A stretch of DNA of 46,988 bases from an uncultured Selenomonadaceae bacterium (GTDB lineage Bacteria; Bacillota; Negativicutes; Selenomonadales; Selenomonadaceae): the NCBI GenBank assembly GCA_905234365.1, contig CAJOHI010000009.1:1-46988 (forward strand). Direction: 5' to 3'. Numbering within the stretch: position 1 is the first letter of the stretch; each line of letters starts with the position of its first letter. Shown in pieces: positions 18,751-26,458 of the stretch. The translations under genes and the position numbers were made by a program. Under the pieces are notes generated by a model, which was given only the letters and a program-made list of their open reading frames with translations, was not told the origin of the DNA and searched no databases.

Positions 18751-19281
18751 TCAACCAATAAATAATTGAACCCAATAATGTTCGTACATTGCGTCTTCAT
18801 CGTAAGTGTAACCAACGCCAAGATAACGGTATGCGCCATTCAAAATGTTGGCTCTATGACCGGCAGAGTTCATCCACTGTTCAACAACTTTTTCCGGTGT
18901 TGCTGAACCGGCAGCTATATTTTCAGCGCAAGTTCTATAATTAATACCTGACAATATGCTGAAACAACTTCTGCCATCAGGACGTGTATGAGAAAATACT
19001 TCAACAATTTCTTCGGCTCTAATGTTTGCCAACTCAGTCAAATCATCTGACAATTTAAGCGGTCTGACACCTGCTTTTTCGCGCTCAATGTTGACAAGTT
19101 CAAGCACCTCTTGAGCAAATTCCGAAGCCTCAGCGGAATCTTCGTCAATTTCCTCAACTTCCTCAATTTGACTTACACATGGACATGGATACGAACAAAC
19201 ATTATGAGCTGACACGTTTGAAGCTGTTGTTATCATTATAAATGCAACAGCTAACGGCACTTTTTTAATTAAATTTAACAT
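18751..19281 (-). CDS. Secreted CAP-domain (SCP/PR1) protein, copy 1
   Basis: A 176-aa exported protein. A signal peptide ends near ASNVSA, followed by a Cys-rich stretch (CSYPCPC), an acidic linker (EEVEEIDEDSAEASE) and a CAP domain (ELVNIEREKAGVRPLKLSD, FSHTRPDG, AENIAAG, WMNSAGHRANILN, YEHYWVQLF). The start is 4 nt after the argH stop, so argH and both CAP genes form one operon. The Cys-rich spacer is absent from the second copy and could form disulfides. Substrate unknown. Confidence 0.88.
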   Translation of the reverse strand: MLNLIKKVPLAVAFIMITTASNVSAHNVCSYPCPCVSQIEEVEEIDEDSAEASEFAQEVLELVNIEREKAGVRPLKLSDDLTELANIRAEEIVEVFSHTRPDGRSCFSILSGINYRTCAENIAAGSATPEKVVEQWMNSAGHRANILNGAYRYLGVGYTYDEDAMYEHYWVQLFIG

Positions 19282-19285
19282 TTTA

Positions 19286-20698
19286 TCACTGACCTTTCTT
19301 GATGAGATTTTCCTGTTTTACAATCAATTCGCGTGCATTTACAATTTGTTTTTCAACTTGACGATAGGAAGTTCCGCCAAGTGAATTACGATTGGCAACG
19401 CAAGTTTCAGGTTTAATCGCCTCTTTGACATCTTCGTCGAATAAATCCGAATACTTTTTGAAGTCGTCAATTTTCATATCTTTTATGTAAATATTGCGTG
19501 CAATGCAGTCATGAACAATTTTACCGCTAATCGCATGAGCTTCACGGAACGGCAGATTTTTTTTGACAAGATAATCCGCTAAATCGGTGGCATTGCTGAA
19601 ATCTTCCTCGACGGCTTTCATCATATTATCTTCTTTGACTTTGAGACCTTCAATAATTTGAGCATAAACGGCAAGGCTGAATTTAATTGTATCAATCGTG
19701 TCAAAAACGCCTTCCTTGTCTTCCTGCAAATCTTTATTGTAAGCAAGCGGCAATGCTTTAACCGTAGTCAACAGCGCCATTAAATGACCAATCACCCTGC
19801 CGGTTTTTCCTCTGACAAGTTCCGGCACATCAGGATTTTTCTTTTGAGGCATCATTGATGAGCCAGTGCAATGAGCGTCGTCCAATTCAATAAACGAAAA
19901 TTCACGACTGCACCAAAAAATCAATTCTTCGCTGAATCTTGACAAATGAACCATTAAAATTGAAGCAGCACTCATAAATTCCAAAATATAATCTCTGTCA
20001 CTTACAGCATCAAGGCTGTTACTGTAAATTTTTTTGAAGTTAAGAGTTTTTGCAACTTGCTGCCTGTCAATCGGAAAAGTTGTTCCGGCAAGTGCTCCGG
20101 CACCAAGCGGCATAATATCAGCACGTTGATAAACACCGGAGAAACGCTCAAAATCTCTTTCCAGCATTGAAAAATACGCAAGCAAATGATGTGCAAACAA
20201 AATCGGCTGTGCTCTCTGCAAATGTGTATAACCAGGCATTATAACTGAACGATACTTTTCTGCCGCTTTAACAAGAGTTTTTTCAACTGCGACAATTAAT
20301 TTTTGAACTTCAACAACTTGACGGCGAATATAAAGATGAGTATCAAGTGCAACCTGGTCATTGCGTGAACGTGCCGTATGAAGTCTGCCGCCAGCCTCAC
20401 CAATATCGTCAGTTAGTGCCTTTTCAATATTCATATGAATATCTTCAAGAGCGATATCAAAATTAAATTCGCCGTTTTCAATCTGCGCCAAAATCTTTTT
20501 GAGACCCTCAACAATTTTTGAACAATCATCATCGCTGATAATTTTTTGAGTCGCCAACATTCTAGCATGAGCGATTGAGCCTTCAATGTCTTCATGATAC
20601 ATTCGTTTGTCAAAATCAATTGACGCCTGAAAAGCATTAATCATTTCATCAGTGGTCTTTTCAAATCTGCCACTCCAAAGTTTTTTATTTTCACTCAT
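19286..20698 (-). CDS. argH: Argininosuccinate lyase
   Basis: The last step of arginine biosynthesis: argininosuccinate to arginine and fumarate. About 470 aa of the fumarase/aspartase superfamily, with the signature GSSMMPQKKNPD (flexible loop with catalytic Ser), the HTARSRNDQVA segment and MPGYTHLQRAQP. The ATG at 20698 follows AGGTGGTAGATTTT; the GTG at 20710 overlaps that site. argG is not adjacent. Two CAP-protein genes are downstream in the same transcript. Confidence 0.97.
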   Translation of the reverse strand: MSENKKLWSGRFEKTTDEMINAFQASIDFDKRMYHEDIEGSIAHARMLATQKIISDDDCSKIVEGLKKILAQIENGEFNFDIALEDIHMNIEKALTDDIGEAGGRLHTARSRNDQVALDTHLYIRRQVVEVQKLIVAVEKTLVKAAEKYRSVIMPGYTHLQRAQPILFAHHLLAYFSMLERDFERFSGVYQRADIMPLGAGALAGTTFPIDRQQVAKTLNFKKIYSNSLDAVSDRDYILEFMSAASILMVHLSRFSEELIFWCSREFSFIELDDAHCTGSSMMPQKKNPDVPELVRGKTGRVIGHLMALLTTVKALPLAYNKDLQEDKEGVFDTIDTIKFSLAVYAQIIEGLKVKEDNMMKAVEEDFSNATDLADYLVKKNLPFREAHAISGKIVHDCIARNIYIKDMKIDDFKKYSDLFDEDVKEAIKPETCVANRNSLGGTSYRQVEKQIVNARELIVKQENLIKKGQ

Positions 20699-20792
20699 AA
20701 AATCTACCACCTATTAACGATATTTTACAGATATGATAACTCAATTTTTTTGAAATGGCAATATTTTTTCTTTGCCGCAAAATATCAAAATT

Positions 20793-20823
20793 AAAACGCT
20801 CGTACAAATTCAAAGTACAAGCG
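20793..20823 (-). terminator. Terminator after leuS
   Basis: The minus-strand stem CGCTTGTAC/GTACGAGCG (9 bp, one wobble) has a 9-nt loop, followed by TTTTAATTTT. Confidence 0.7.
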
Positions 20824-20841
20824 CTGAGTTTTTATTTGTAA

Positions 20842-23313
20842 TTATTTTACGACGATATTCACAAGTTTTTTAGGAACGGCAATAACTTTAACGATTGTTT
20901 TGTCTTCTGTCAATTCCTTTGTACGCGGCAAGTCAAGTACAGTTTTTTCCATTGCGGATTTATCTAAATCAGCCGCAACTTTTATTCGGTCTCTAACTTT
21001 TCCGTTAATTTGAAGGACAATTTCGATCTCATCTTCGACAATAGCTGATTCGTCAAATTTAACCCAATTTTGTTTATGCACGCTGCCTTCAAAGAAATGC
21101 GACCAAAGTTCTTCGGCGATATGAGGAACAAACGGCGCCAGCATTTTTAATAAGGCGTCAGCACTTTCACGAGCAAGATTAGGATTAATTGGCTTATTCT
21201 GGAAGACGTGCATTGCATTGACAAGTTCCATTAATGTACTAATCGCCGTGTTGAATGCAAATCTGTCTCTGAGGTCTTCGGTGACTTTTTTAATGGTCTT
21301 GTGCAGGATTCTATGCAGTATTTTTTCTTCGTCGTTAAGGGTATTGATATCATAATTGATGGAACCATTTTTGATCGCTTCGCCAAAAATGTCAAGGATA
21401 CGCCAAACACGATTCAAAAATCTGAATGAACCTTGAACGCCTTCATCACTCCAGTCAAGGTCTCTATCAACCGGCGAAGCAAAAAGGATAAACAATCTTG
21501 CTGTATCCGCACCGTATTTGTCAATAATTTCTTCCGGCGAAACGACGTTGCCGAGTGACTTGCTCATTTTTTTGCCGTCTTTGATGACCATTCCTTGAGT
21601 TAAAAGATTTGTAAATGGCTCATCATAATCAAGCATTTTGGCATCGCGTAAAACTTTTGTAAAGAATCGAGAGTAAAGCAAATGCAAAATTGCGTGTTCA
21701 ATTCCGCCAATATATTGGTCAACAGGATTCCAATAATTAACTTTGTCTCTGTCAAATGGCAGCTTATCATTGTGCGGATCGGCATAGCGCAAATAATACC
21801 ACGAGGAGCAAATAAACGTGTCCATTGTATCCGTCTCACGATGAGCATGACTGCCGCATTTTGGACATTTACACTCATTAAAAGATTTGCTTGTCGAAAG
21901 CGGACTTAATGTGCCTTGTTTAAATTCGACATCTTCCGGCAGTAAAACCGGTAAATCTTCTTCAGGCACAAGCTGTTCACCGCATTTATCACAATAAATA
22001 ATTGGAATAGGAGCACCCCAATAACGTTGACGTGAAATTAACCAATCACGCAGACGATAATTTACTTTGCGCCTACCAAAACCTTGAGACTCTGCTTCGT
22101 CAATGATAGCTTTTATTGCCTTGTGCATTTCCATGCCGGTGAATTTGCCGGAATTGACTAACTCGCCGTCTTTTTCGACGTAAGCTGCCTTCATGTCTTC
22201 AAGTTTAAGTTGTTGACCTTTTGGTTGAAGTGTCAAGATAATTTCAATGCCGTATTTTGTTGCAAACATCCAGTCACGTTGATCGCCGCTCGGAACACCC
22301 ATAATTGCACCGGTGCCGTAATCAGCTAAAACGTAATTTGTGACCCAAATTTGTGCCTTGTGACCGTTAAATGGATTAATGCAGTAATAACCGGTAAAAA
22401 TGCCTTCCTTTTCAGATTCGCTGGAAGTACGCTCAATTTCAGACTGACCGTGAACCCTTTCACAAAAAGCCTTAATTTCCGCCGCTTTAGGACTAACTTT
22501 GCAAATTTTTTCAACAAGTGGATGTTCAGGTGCAAGCGCCATAAAAGTTATTCCGAAAGCCGTATCCGGTCGAGTAGTATAAACTGCAAGTTTCTCGTTA
22601 AGTTCAGGCACGTCAAGTTCAAATTCTAAGCCTTCACTGCGTCCAATCCAATTTTCCTGCATTATTCTGACGCGATTCGGCCAGCCTTCAAGTTTATTCA
22701 AGTCTGCAAGTAATTCATCAGCATAATCAGTAATTTTGAAAAACCATTGCGCTAAATTCTTTTTATGAACTTCAGAATCACAGCGCCAGCACTTACCCTC
22801 AATAACCTGCTCATTAGCCAAAACTGTGCCGCATTTATCACACCAATTAACGCTAGCTTCTTTTTTGTAAGCAAGACCACGCTTGTAGAACAGCTCAAAA
22901 AGCCACTGCGTCCAGCGATAATAATCTGCTCTGCAAGTCTCAACTTCACGGTTCCAATCATAAGCAAGACCCATTGCCTTTTGCTGCCGAATCATATTTT
23001 TTATGTTGCTGAAAGTCCAATCAGAAGGCTTGACACCGTGTTCAATCGCTGCATTTTCAGCCGGCATGCCGAATGCATCAAATCCCATTGGATGCAGCAC
23101 ATTGTAACCTGCCATCATTCGATAACGTGCAACGACATCACCGATTGAATAATTGCGAACGTGACCCATATGCAAATTACCAGACGGATAAGGAAACATT
23201 TCCAGCACATAATATTTTTGACGACTTTCATCAATTTCAGTTTTGTAAGCGTCATCAGATTCCCATTTTTCCTGCCACTTTTTTTCTATTTCCTGCGGCG
23301 AATATTTATCCAT
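20842..23313 (-). CDS. leuS: Leucyl-tRNA synthetase
   Basis: A cytoplasmic class I aminoacyl-tRNA synthetase of 823 aa, normal length. HIGH motif: [19 protein letters not shown]. Zinc ribbon: [21 protein letters not shown] is split around residues 165-185. Editing domain: [25 protein letters not shown] motif: [12 protein letters not shown]. Anticodon-binding and C-terminal domains follow. No T-box leader is seen in the 139-nt upstream gap. It is divergent from rpiB. Confidence 0.98.
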   Translation of the reverse strand: MDKYSPQEIEKKWQEKWESDDAYKTEIDESRQKYYVLEMFPYPSGNLHMGHVRNYSIGDVVARYRMMAGYNVLHPMGFDAFGMPAENAAIEHGVKPSDWTFSNIKNMIRQQKAMGLAYDWNREVETCRADYYRWTQWLFELFYKRGLAYKKEASVNWCDKCGTVLANEQVIEGKCWRCDSEVHKKNLAQWFFKITDYADELLADLNKLEGWPNRVRIMQENWIGRSEGLEFELDVPELNEKLAVYTTRPDTAFGITFMALAPEHPLVEKICKVSPKAAEIKAFCERVHGQSEIERTSSESEKEGIFTGYYCINPFNGHKAQIWVTNYVLADYGTGAIMGVPSGDQRDWMFATKYGIEIILTLQPKGQQLKLEDMKAAYVEKDGELVNSGKFTGMEMHKAIKAIIDEAESQGFGRRKVNYRLRDWLISRQRYWGAPIPIIYCDKCGEQLVPEEDLPVLLPEDVEFKQGTLSPLSTSKSFNECKCPKCGSHAHRETDTMDTFICSSWYYLRYADPHNDKLPFDRDKVNYWNPVDQYIGGIEHAILHLLYSRFFTKVLRDAKMLDYDEPFTNLLTQGMVIKDGKKMSKSLGNVVSPEEIIDKYGADTARLFILFASPVDRDLDWSDEGVQGSFRFLNRVWRILDIFGEAIKNGSINYDINTLNDEEKILHRILHKTIKKVTEDLRDRFAFNTAISTLMELVNAMHVFQNKPINPNLARESADALLKMLAPFVPHIAEELWSHFFEGSVHKQNWVKFDESAIVEDEIEIVLQINGKVRDRIKVAADLDKSAMEKTVLDLPRTKELTEDKTIVKVIAVPKKLVNIVVK

Positions 23314-23452
23314 TTAATTGTCCTCCAATCTTTTATTTACCGCAATATTTTAACGCACATGAGAGATAACGTCAAGAAATTTACATCTTGCATTATTTTA
23401 TATAAGTTGCTAAAATTAAATTTAATAAAAATATATTAGGAGGATTCATTTT

Positions 23453-23899
23453 ATGAAAATTACGATAGGAAGCGATCATGGAGCGGTTACGTTGAAAGAT
23501 GAAGTCAAAATGGTTCTTAGAGAATTTGACGACATGGAAATAAAAGATGTCGGCACTTACAGCACCGACGCGGTTGATTATCCTGATATTGCAAAAAAAG
23601 TCTGTGCTGATGTAGTCAGTGGAAACGCGGACAGGGGCATTTTACTTTGTGGAACAGGTATTGGAATGACAATGGCGGCAAACAAAATTAAAGGCATTCG
23701 CTGTGCTCTTTGCCATGATGTTTACTCTGCAAGAATGTCGCGTGAACATAATAACGCTAACGTTTTAGCTCTTGGCGGTCGTGTAATTGGATTTGGTCCT
23801 GCCGGTGAGATTGTAAGAGCCTTCATCAATGGTGAATTTGCAGGCGGTCGACATGAAAGGCGAGTCAAAAAAATAATGGCATTGGAAAGCGAAAAGTAA
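23453..23899 (+). CDS. rpiB: Ribose-5-phosphate isomerase B
   Basis: Interconverts ribose-5-P and ribulose-5-P (RpiB/LacAB fold). 148 aa, full length. Motifs: N-terminal GSDHGAVTLKDE, active-site Cys in GILLCGTGIGMTMAANK, catalytic His/Arg in CHDVYSARMSREHNNANVLALGGRVIG, and the C-terminal GRHERRVKKI. A strong site TAGGAGGATTCATTTT precedes the ATG. Downstream it converges on the phosphoramidate operon; no clear terminator is seen in the 24-nt gap. Confidence 0.97.
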   Translation: MKITIGSDHGAVTLKDEVKMVLREFDDMEIKDVGTYSTDAVDYPDIAKKVCADVVSGNADRGILLCGTGIGMTMAANKIKGIRCALCHDVYSARMSREHNNANVLALGGRVIGFGPAGEIVRAFINGEFAGGRHERRVKKIMALESEK

Positions 23900-23923
23900 A
23901 ATTCTCAATGCCACAATAAAATA

Positions 23924-24067
23924 TTATAAACTTTTCATCAAGTATTCATAAATTTGCTTGCCTATTGTCTCTTTAGGTTTGTCGTCACTTTTAATATTTT
24001 TATCTTCTCTGCGCGTTGGAGGAGATTTTTTTTCTTTACTTGAATGATTTTTCTTTAGTTTCTTCAT
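23924..24067 (-). CDS. Small basic peptide, last gene of the phosphoramidate operon
   Basis: A 47-aa open frame (starting MKKLKKNHSSKEKKSPPTRR) preceded by a good site, AGAGGTGAACGAT, which overlaps the stop codon of the glycosyltransferase gene. It is rich in Lys, Arg, Asp and Ser with a short amphipathic C-terminus (IGKQIYEYLMKSL). There is no signal peptide or membrane segment. I do not recognise it. Its position and ribosome binding site argue that it is translated; a short cytoplasmic or nucleic-acid-binding role is only a guess. Confidence 0.55.
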   Translation of the reverse strand: MKKLKKNHSSKEKKSPPTRREDKNIKSDDKPKETIGKQIYEYLMKSL

Positions 24068-24072
24068 ATCGT

Positions 24073-25089
24073 TCACCTCTTGAGATTCGCTGCATTAAAC
24101 AGATAAGAAATTAGCGCAGCATTTGAACCAAAAACCGGCGTTAAATTTTCACGCAATAAAACATCAATCAAATATGACGGATATTTTTGATAAACTTCCT
24201 CAAAATATTCCAAATGCTCACGAATGAAAAAATCTAAAACTTTGTAGCGATATTCTAAATTTTCTTCAGCGTTAAAGAATGAAATTTTACTCATAAATTG
24301 GTCAAAAACTTTTGTGCCTTCAAGAATTACATTCAAATAAATTTTAATCAGTTGTTCAGTTGTAACGTTACGATGTTGAAGCGATCCTTGACGGTAACGA
24401 TAAATATAAAATACATTCGGTATTCTGAAATATTTTTCAGCCAGGCACAGCGCCTTGAAACAAAAAGGCATATCTTCGGAATAAGTCATAATCGGAAATT
24501 CAATCTTATTGTCAATTAAAAAATCTCGTCTAAAAATTTTATTCCAGCAAGACCAAATAAAACCTTTATTGCAGAAAACTTTAACACGTTGAGCAAGATT
24601 GTTTGAAGCCGCCTTAACCGTTTTGACATGATGTCCGCCGACTTGCCAAGTATCCAGCTTGACGGGCGTATTTATACCAAATTCTTCGCTGCCATCATTT
24701 GTGGTGATAAATTGACTTGCGTGTAAAATATCTGCCTGCGTTTCTTCAGCAATATTATGAAGTTCCTCAAGTGCTGTAGGCGTCAACATGTCGTCACTGT
24801 CGAGAAATACAATATATTTGCCTTTTGCAGTTTTAATACCTTTGTTGCGTGGAATACCTGGTGCGCCGCCATTCTTTTTGAGTTTAATAAGCTGTAGACG
24901 ACTTTCAAATTGTGCCTTAAAATTTTCAACAATTTTAACGGAATTATCAGTGCTGCAATCGTCAACGATTATTAATTCATAATCTTTAAATGTCTGTGTC
25001 AAAACACTTTCAAGACATTGCTGAATATATTTTTCCACGTTATACATCGGAATTATCAAAGAAATTGCCGGCGATAAATTGTTACTCAT
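24073..25089 (-). CDS. GT2 family glycosyltransferase
   Basis: A 338-aa cytoplasmic GT-A glycosyltransferase. The N-terminal family 2 domain has SLIIPMYNVEKYIQQCLESV and IIVDDCSTDNS, and the metal-binding DxD motif is FLDSDD (near residue 95). A GGAPGIPRNKGI segment precedes it, and the variable C-terminal region presumably sets acceptor choice. I prefer the ATG at 25089, after GAGGATTAATTTT and past the stop of the preceding gene; an ATG at 25104 overlaps that gene. It probably adds a sugar to the glycan that receives the phosphoramidate. Confidence 0.88.
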   Translation of the reverse strand: MSNNLSPAISLIIPMYNVEKYIQQCLESVLTQTFKDYELIIVDDCSTDNSVKIVENFKAQFESRLQLIKLKKNGGAPGIPRNKGIKTAKGKYIVFLDSDDMLTPTALEELHNIAEETQADILHASQFITTNDGSEEFGINTPVKLDTWQVGGHHVKTVKAASNNLAQRVKVFCNKGFIWSCWNKIFRRDFLIDNKIEFPIMTYSEDMPFCFKALCLAEKYFRIPNVFYIYRYRQGSLQHRNVTTEQLIKIYLNVILEGTKVFDQFMSKISFFNAEENLEYRYKVLDFFIREHLEYFEEVYQKYPSYLIDVLLRENLTPVFGSNAALISYLFNAANLKR

Positions 25090-25093
25090 AAAA

Positions 25094-25852
25094 TTAATCC
25101 TCATTCAATATGCTGTATTGTTCAGGCGTCCAAGATTCATATAATGTCAAATCTTCAGGATTATCAACTTCCAAAAAAATTTCATCATATGCGATAGTTT
25201 TTATTTCTAAATTCTGAGTTAATAAATGTGAGAGCAAACTCGTCATGTCAATTTTTTCAACAGATTTTGGTAAATTGTCAGATTGCAGCACTTGAGAAAT
25301 TTTTGACCAGCTAAGTGGAGTAAATTTTAATAAACCCATATATTGACCTTCAATATCACTGAGTGATTTTGCCTTGTGTCCAATTTCAATGAGATTTGAA
25401 TTTTTATCCTTCTTGAAGGTCTCAATATCGTCTAAAGGATTATCAAAGCGCTCTTTCCACAGTTCCAAAAATTTCGTGTAATAAGTAATTGCAATGTCAG
25501 CTTTCGACTCAATCAATGATTTAACTGCCTTTGACGTGTAGATAATATCGGCATAACTTACAATACAATCATCGGTTTTAAGCCATTCATCAGCTTTCAA
25601 AAGAGTTGCAACCATGTTGGTCTTATCCCAAATATCGTTATGAAAATATTTTAAATTAGGTTGACGTTTTCTAATTTCTTCACTGCGATAACCAGTAATA
25701 ATTGCTATATCACTGATTCCGGCTTTTTTTAAAGAATTTAACTGCCACTCCAGCAAAGTTTTATTCCACAATTCAGTCAAACACTTTGGCAGAATGTCCG
25801 TCTTGTCTTTCATTCGACTGCCTCGACCGGCAGCAAGTATAATTGCTTTCAA
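25094..25852 (-). CDS. Predicted CTP:phosphoglutamine cytidylyltransferase (Cj1416-like)
   Basis: A 252-aa nucleotidyltransferase with the NTP-binding motif LAAGRGSRMKDKTDILPK (residues 6-23), the NMVATLL segment seen in choline-phosphate/alditol-type cytidylyltransferases and a metal-binding SYADIIY. In C. jejuni the similarly sized Cj1416 couples CTP to L-glutamine phosphate, giving CDP-L-glutamine. I infer that role because its neighbours match the other pathway enzymes. The start is TTG at 25852, after GAGGTGAAAC. Taken alone, a sugar-phosphate or choline-phosphate nucleotidyltransferase would be equally possible. Confidence 0.78.
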   Translation of the reverse strand: MKAIILAAGRGSRMKDKTDILPKCLTELWNKTLLEWQLNSLKKAGISDIAIITGYRSEEIRKRQPNLKYFHNDIWDKTNMVATLLKADEWLKTDDCIVSYADIIYTSKAVKSLIESKADIAITYYTKFLELWKERFDNPLDDIETFKKDKNSNLIEIGHKAKSLSDIEGQYMGLLKFTPLSWSKISQVLQSDNLPKSVEKIDMTSLLSHLLTQNLEIKTIAYDEIFLEVDNPEDLTLYESWTPEQYSILNED

Positions 25853-25861
25853 AGTTTCACC

Positions 25862-26458
25862 TCATTTGAAAAAGTTTTTAATCAATTCAACATCTTTGTT
25901 ATCAAAATTACTTTCACGTTCAGGATGCCAACTGACAGCGGCAATTTGCAAAGTTTTATGTTTAAATGCTTCGATTGAATTATCATCAGCATAACCGAGT
26001 ATTTGCAGATTATCCGGTGTATTAAAAAGTCCGAGAATATGATAACTATTGACGCTTTCACGGTTGATTATTCCATGAATTGCATGGCGCCTTCTGACGT
26101 GATTTTCAATTTTGGAAAGTTCAGCACCGAAATAATCGGCCAGAAATTGAAAGCCACGACAAATTCCAAAGACAGGTAAATTATTTTTAATTGCCCATGC
26201 AGTTAAAATTTTTTCAGTTTCATCGCGTTCAGGTGCATCACCACCATATTTTACAAGAGAATTGCCACCACTTAAAAAAATTCCTGCCGGTTGAATCTCA
26301 TTTAAAATGTCCTCAACAAATTCAGATACATTCGGAATCGGAATTGGAATATAGCCGCAATGTCGTAAAAATTTTGGAATCATCTGATCCGCACAGTCTC
26401 TACGCTCATTATAAGACGTTATGACCTCGACTCTCTGAGTATAAATTATCGCCTTCAT
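25862..26458 (-). CDS. Predicted gamma-glutamyl-CDP-amidate hydrolase (Cj1417-like)
   Basis: A 198-aa class I glutamine amidotransferase-fold protein (PuuD/peptidase C26 type). The nucleophile Cys100 is in FGICRGFQ and the pair His178/Glu180 in SWHPERE, so the triad is complete; the oxyanion strand reads FLSGGNSLV. Cj1417 of C. jejuni has this fold and size and splits CDP-L-glutamine into cytidine diphosphoramidate and glutamate. The ATG overlaps the preceding gene's stop by 4 nt (ATGA) and the cytidylyltransferase gene follows after 9 nt. Alone it could be any gamma-glutamyl hydrolase; the specific role is from context. Confidence 0.8.
   Translation of the reverse strand: MKAIIYTQRVEVITSYNERRDCADQMIPKFLRHCGYIPIPIPNVSEFVEDILNEIQPAGIFLSGGNSLVKYGGDAPERDETEKILTAWAIKNNLPVFGICRGFQFLADYFGAELSKIENHVRRRHAIHGIINRESVNSYHILGLFNTPDNLQILGYADDNSIEAFKHKTLQIAAVSWHPERESNFDNKDVELIKNFFK

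Noticed and set aside
20842..23452. T-box leader before leuS
   Set aside because: Only 139 nt separate leuS from divergent rpiB, with no specifier hairpin, T-box sequence or antiterminator visible.
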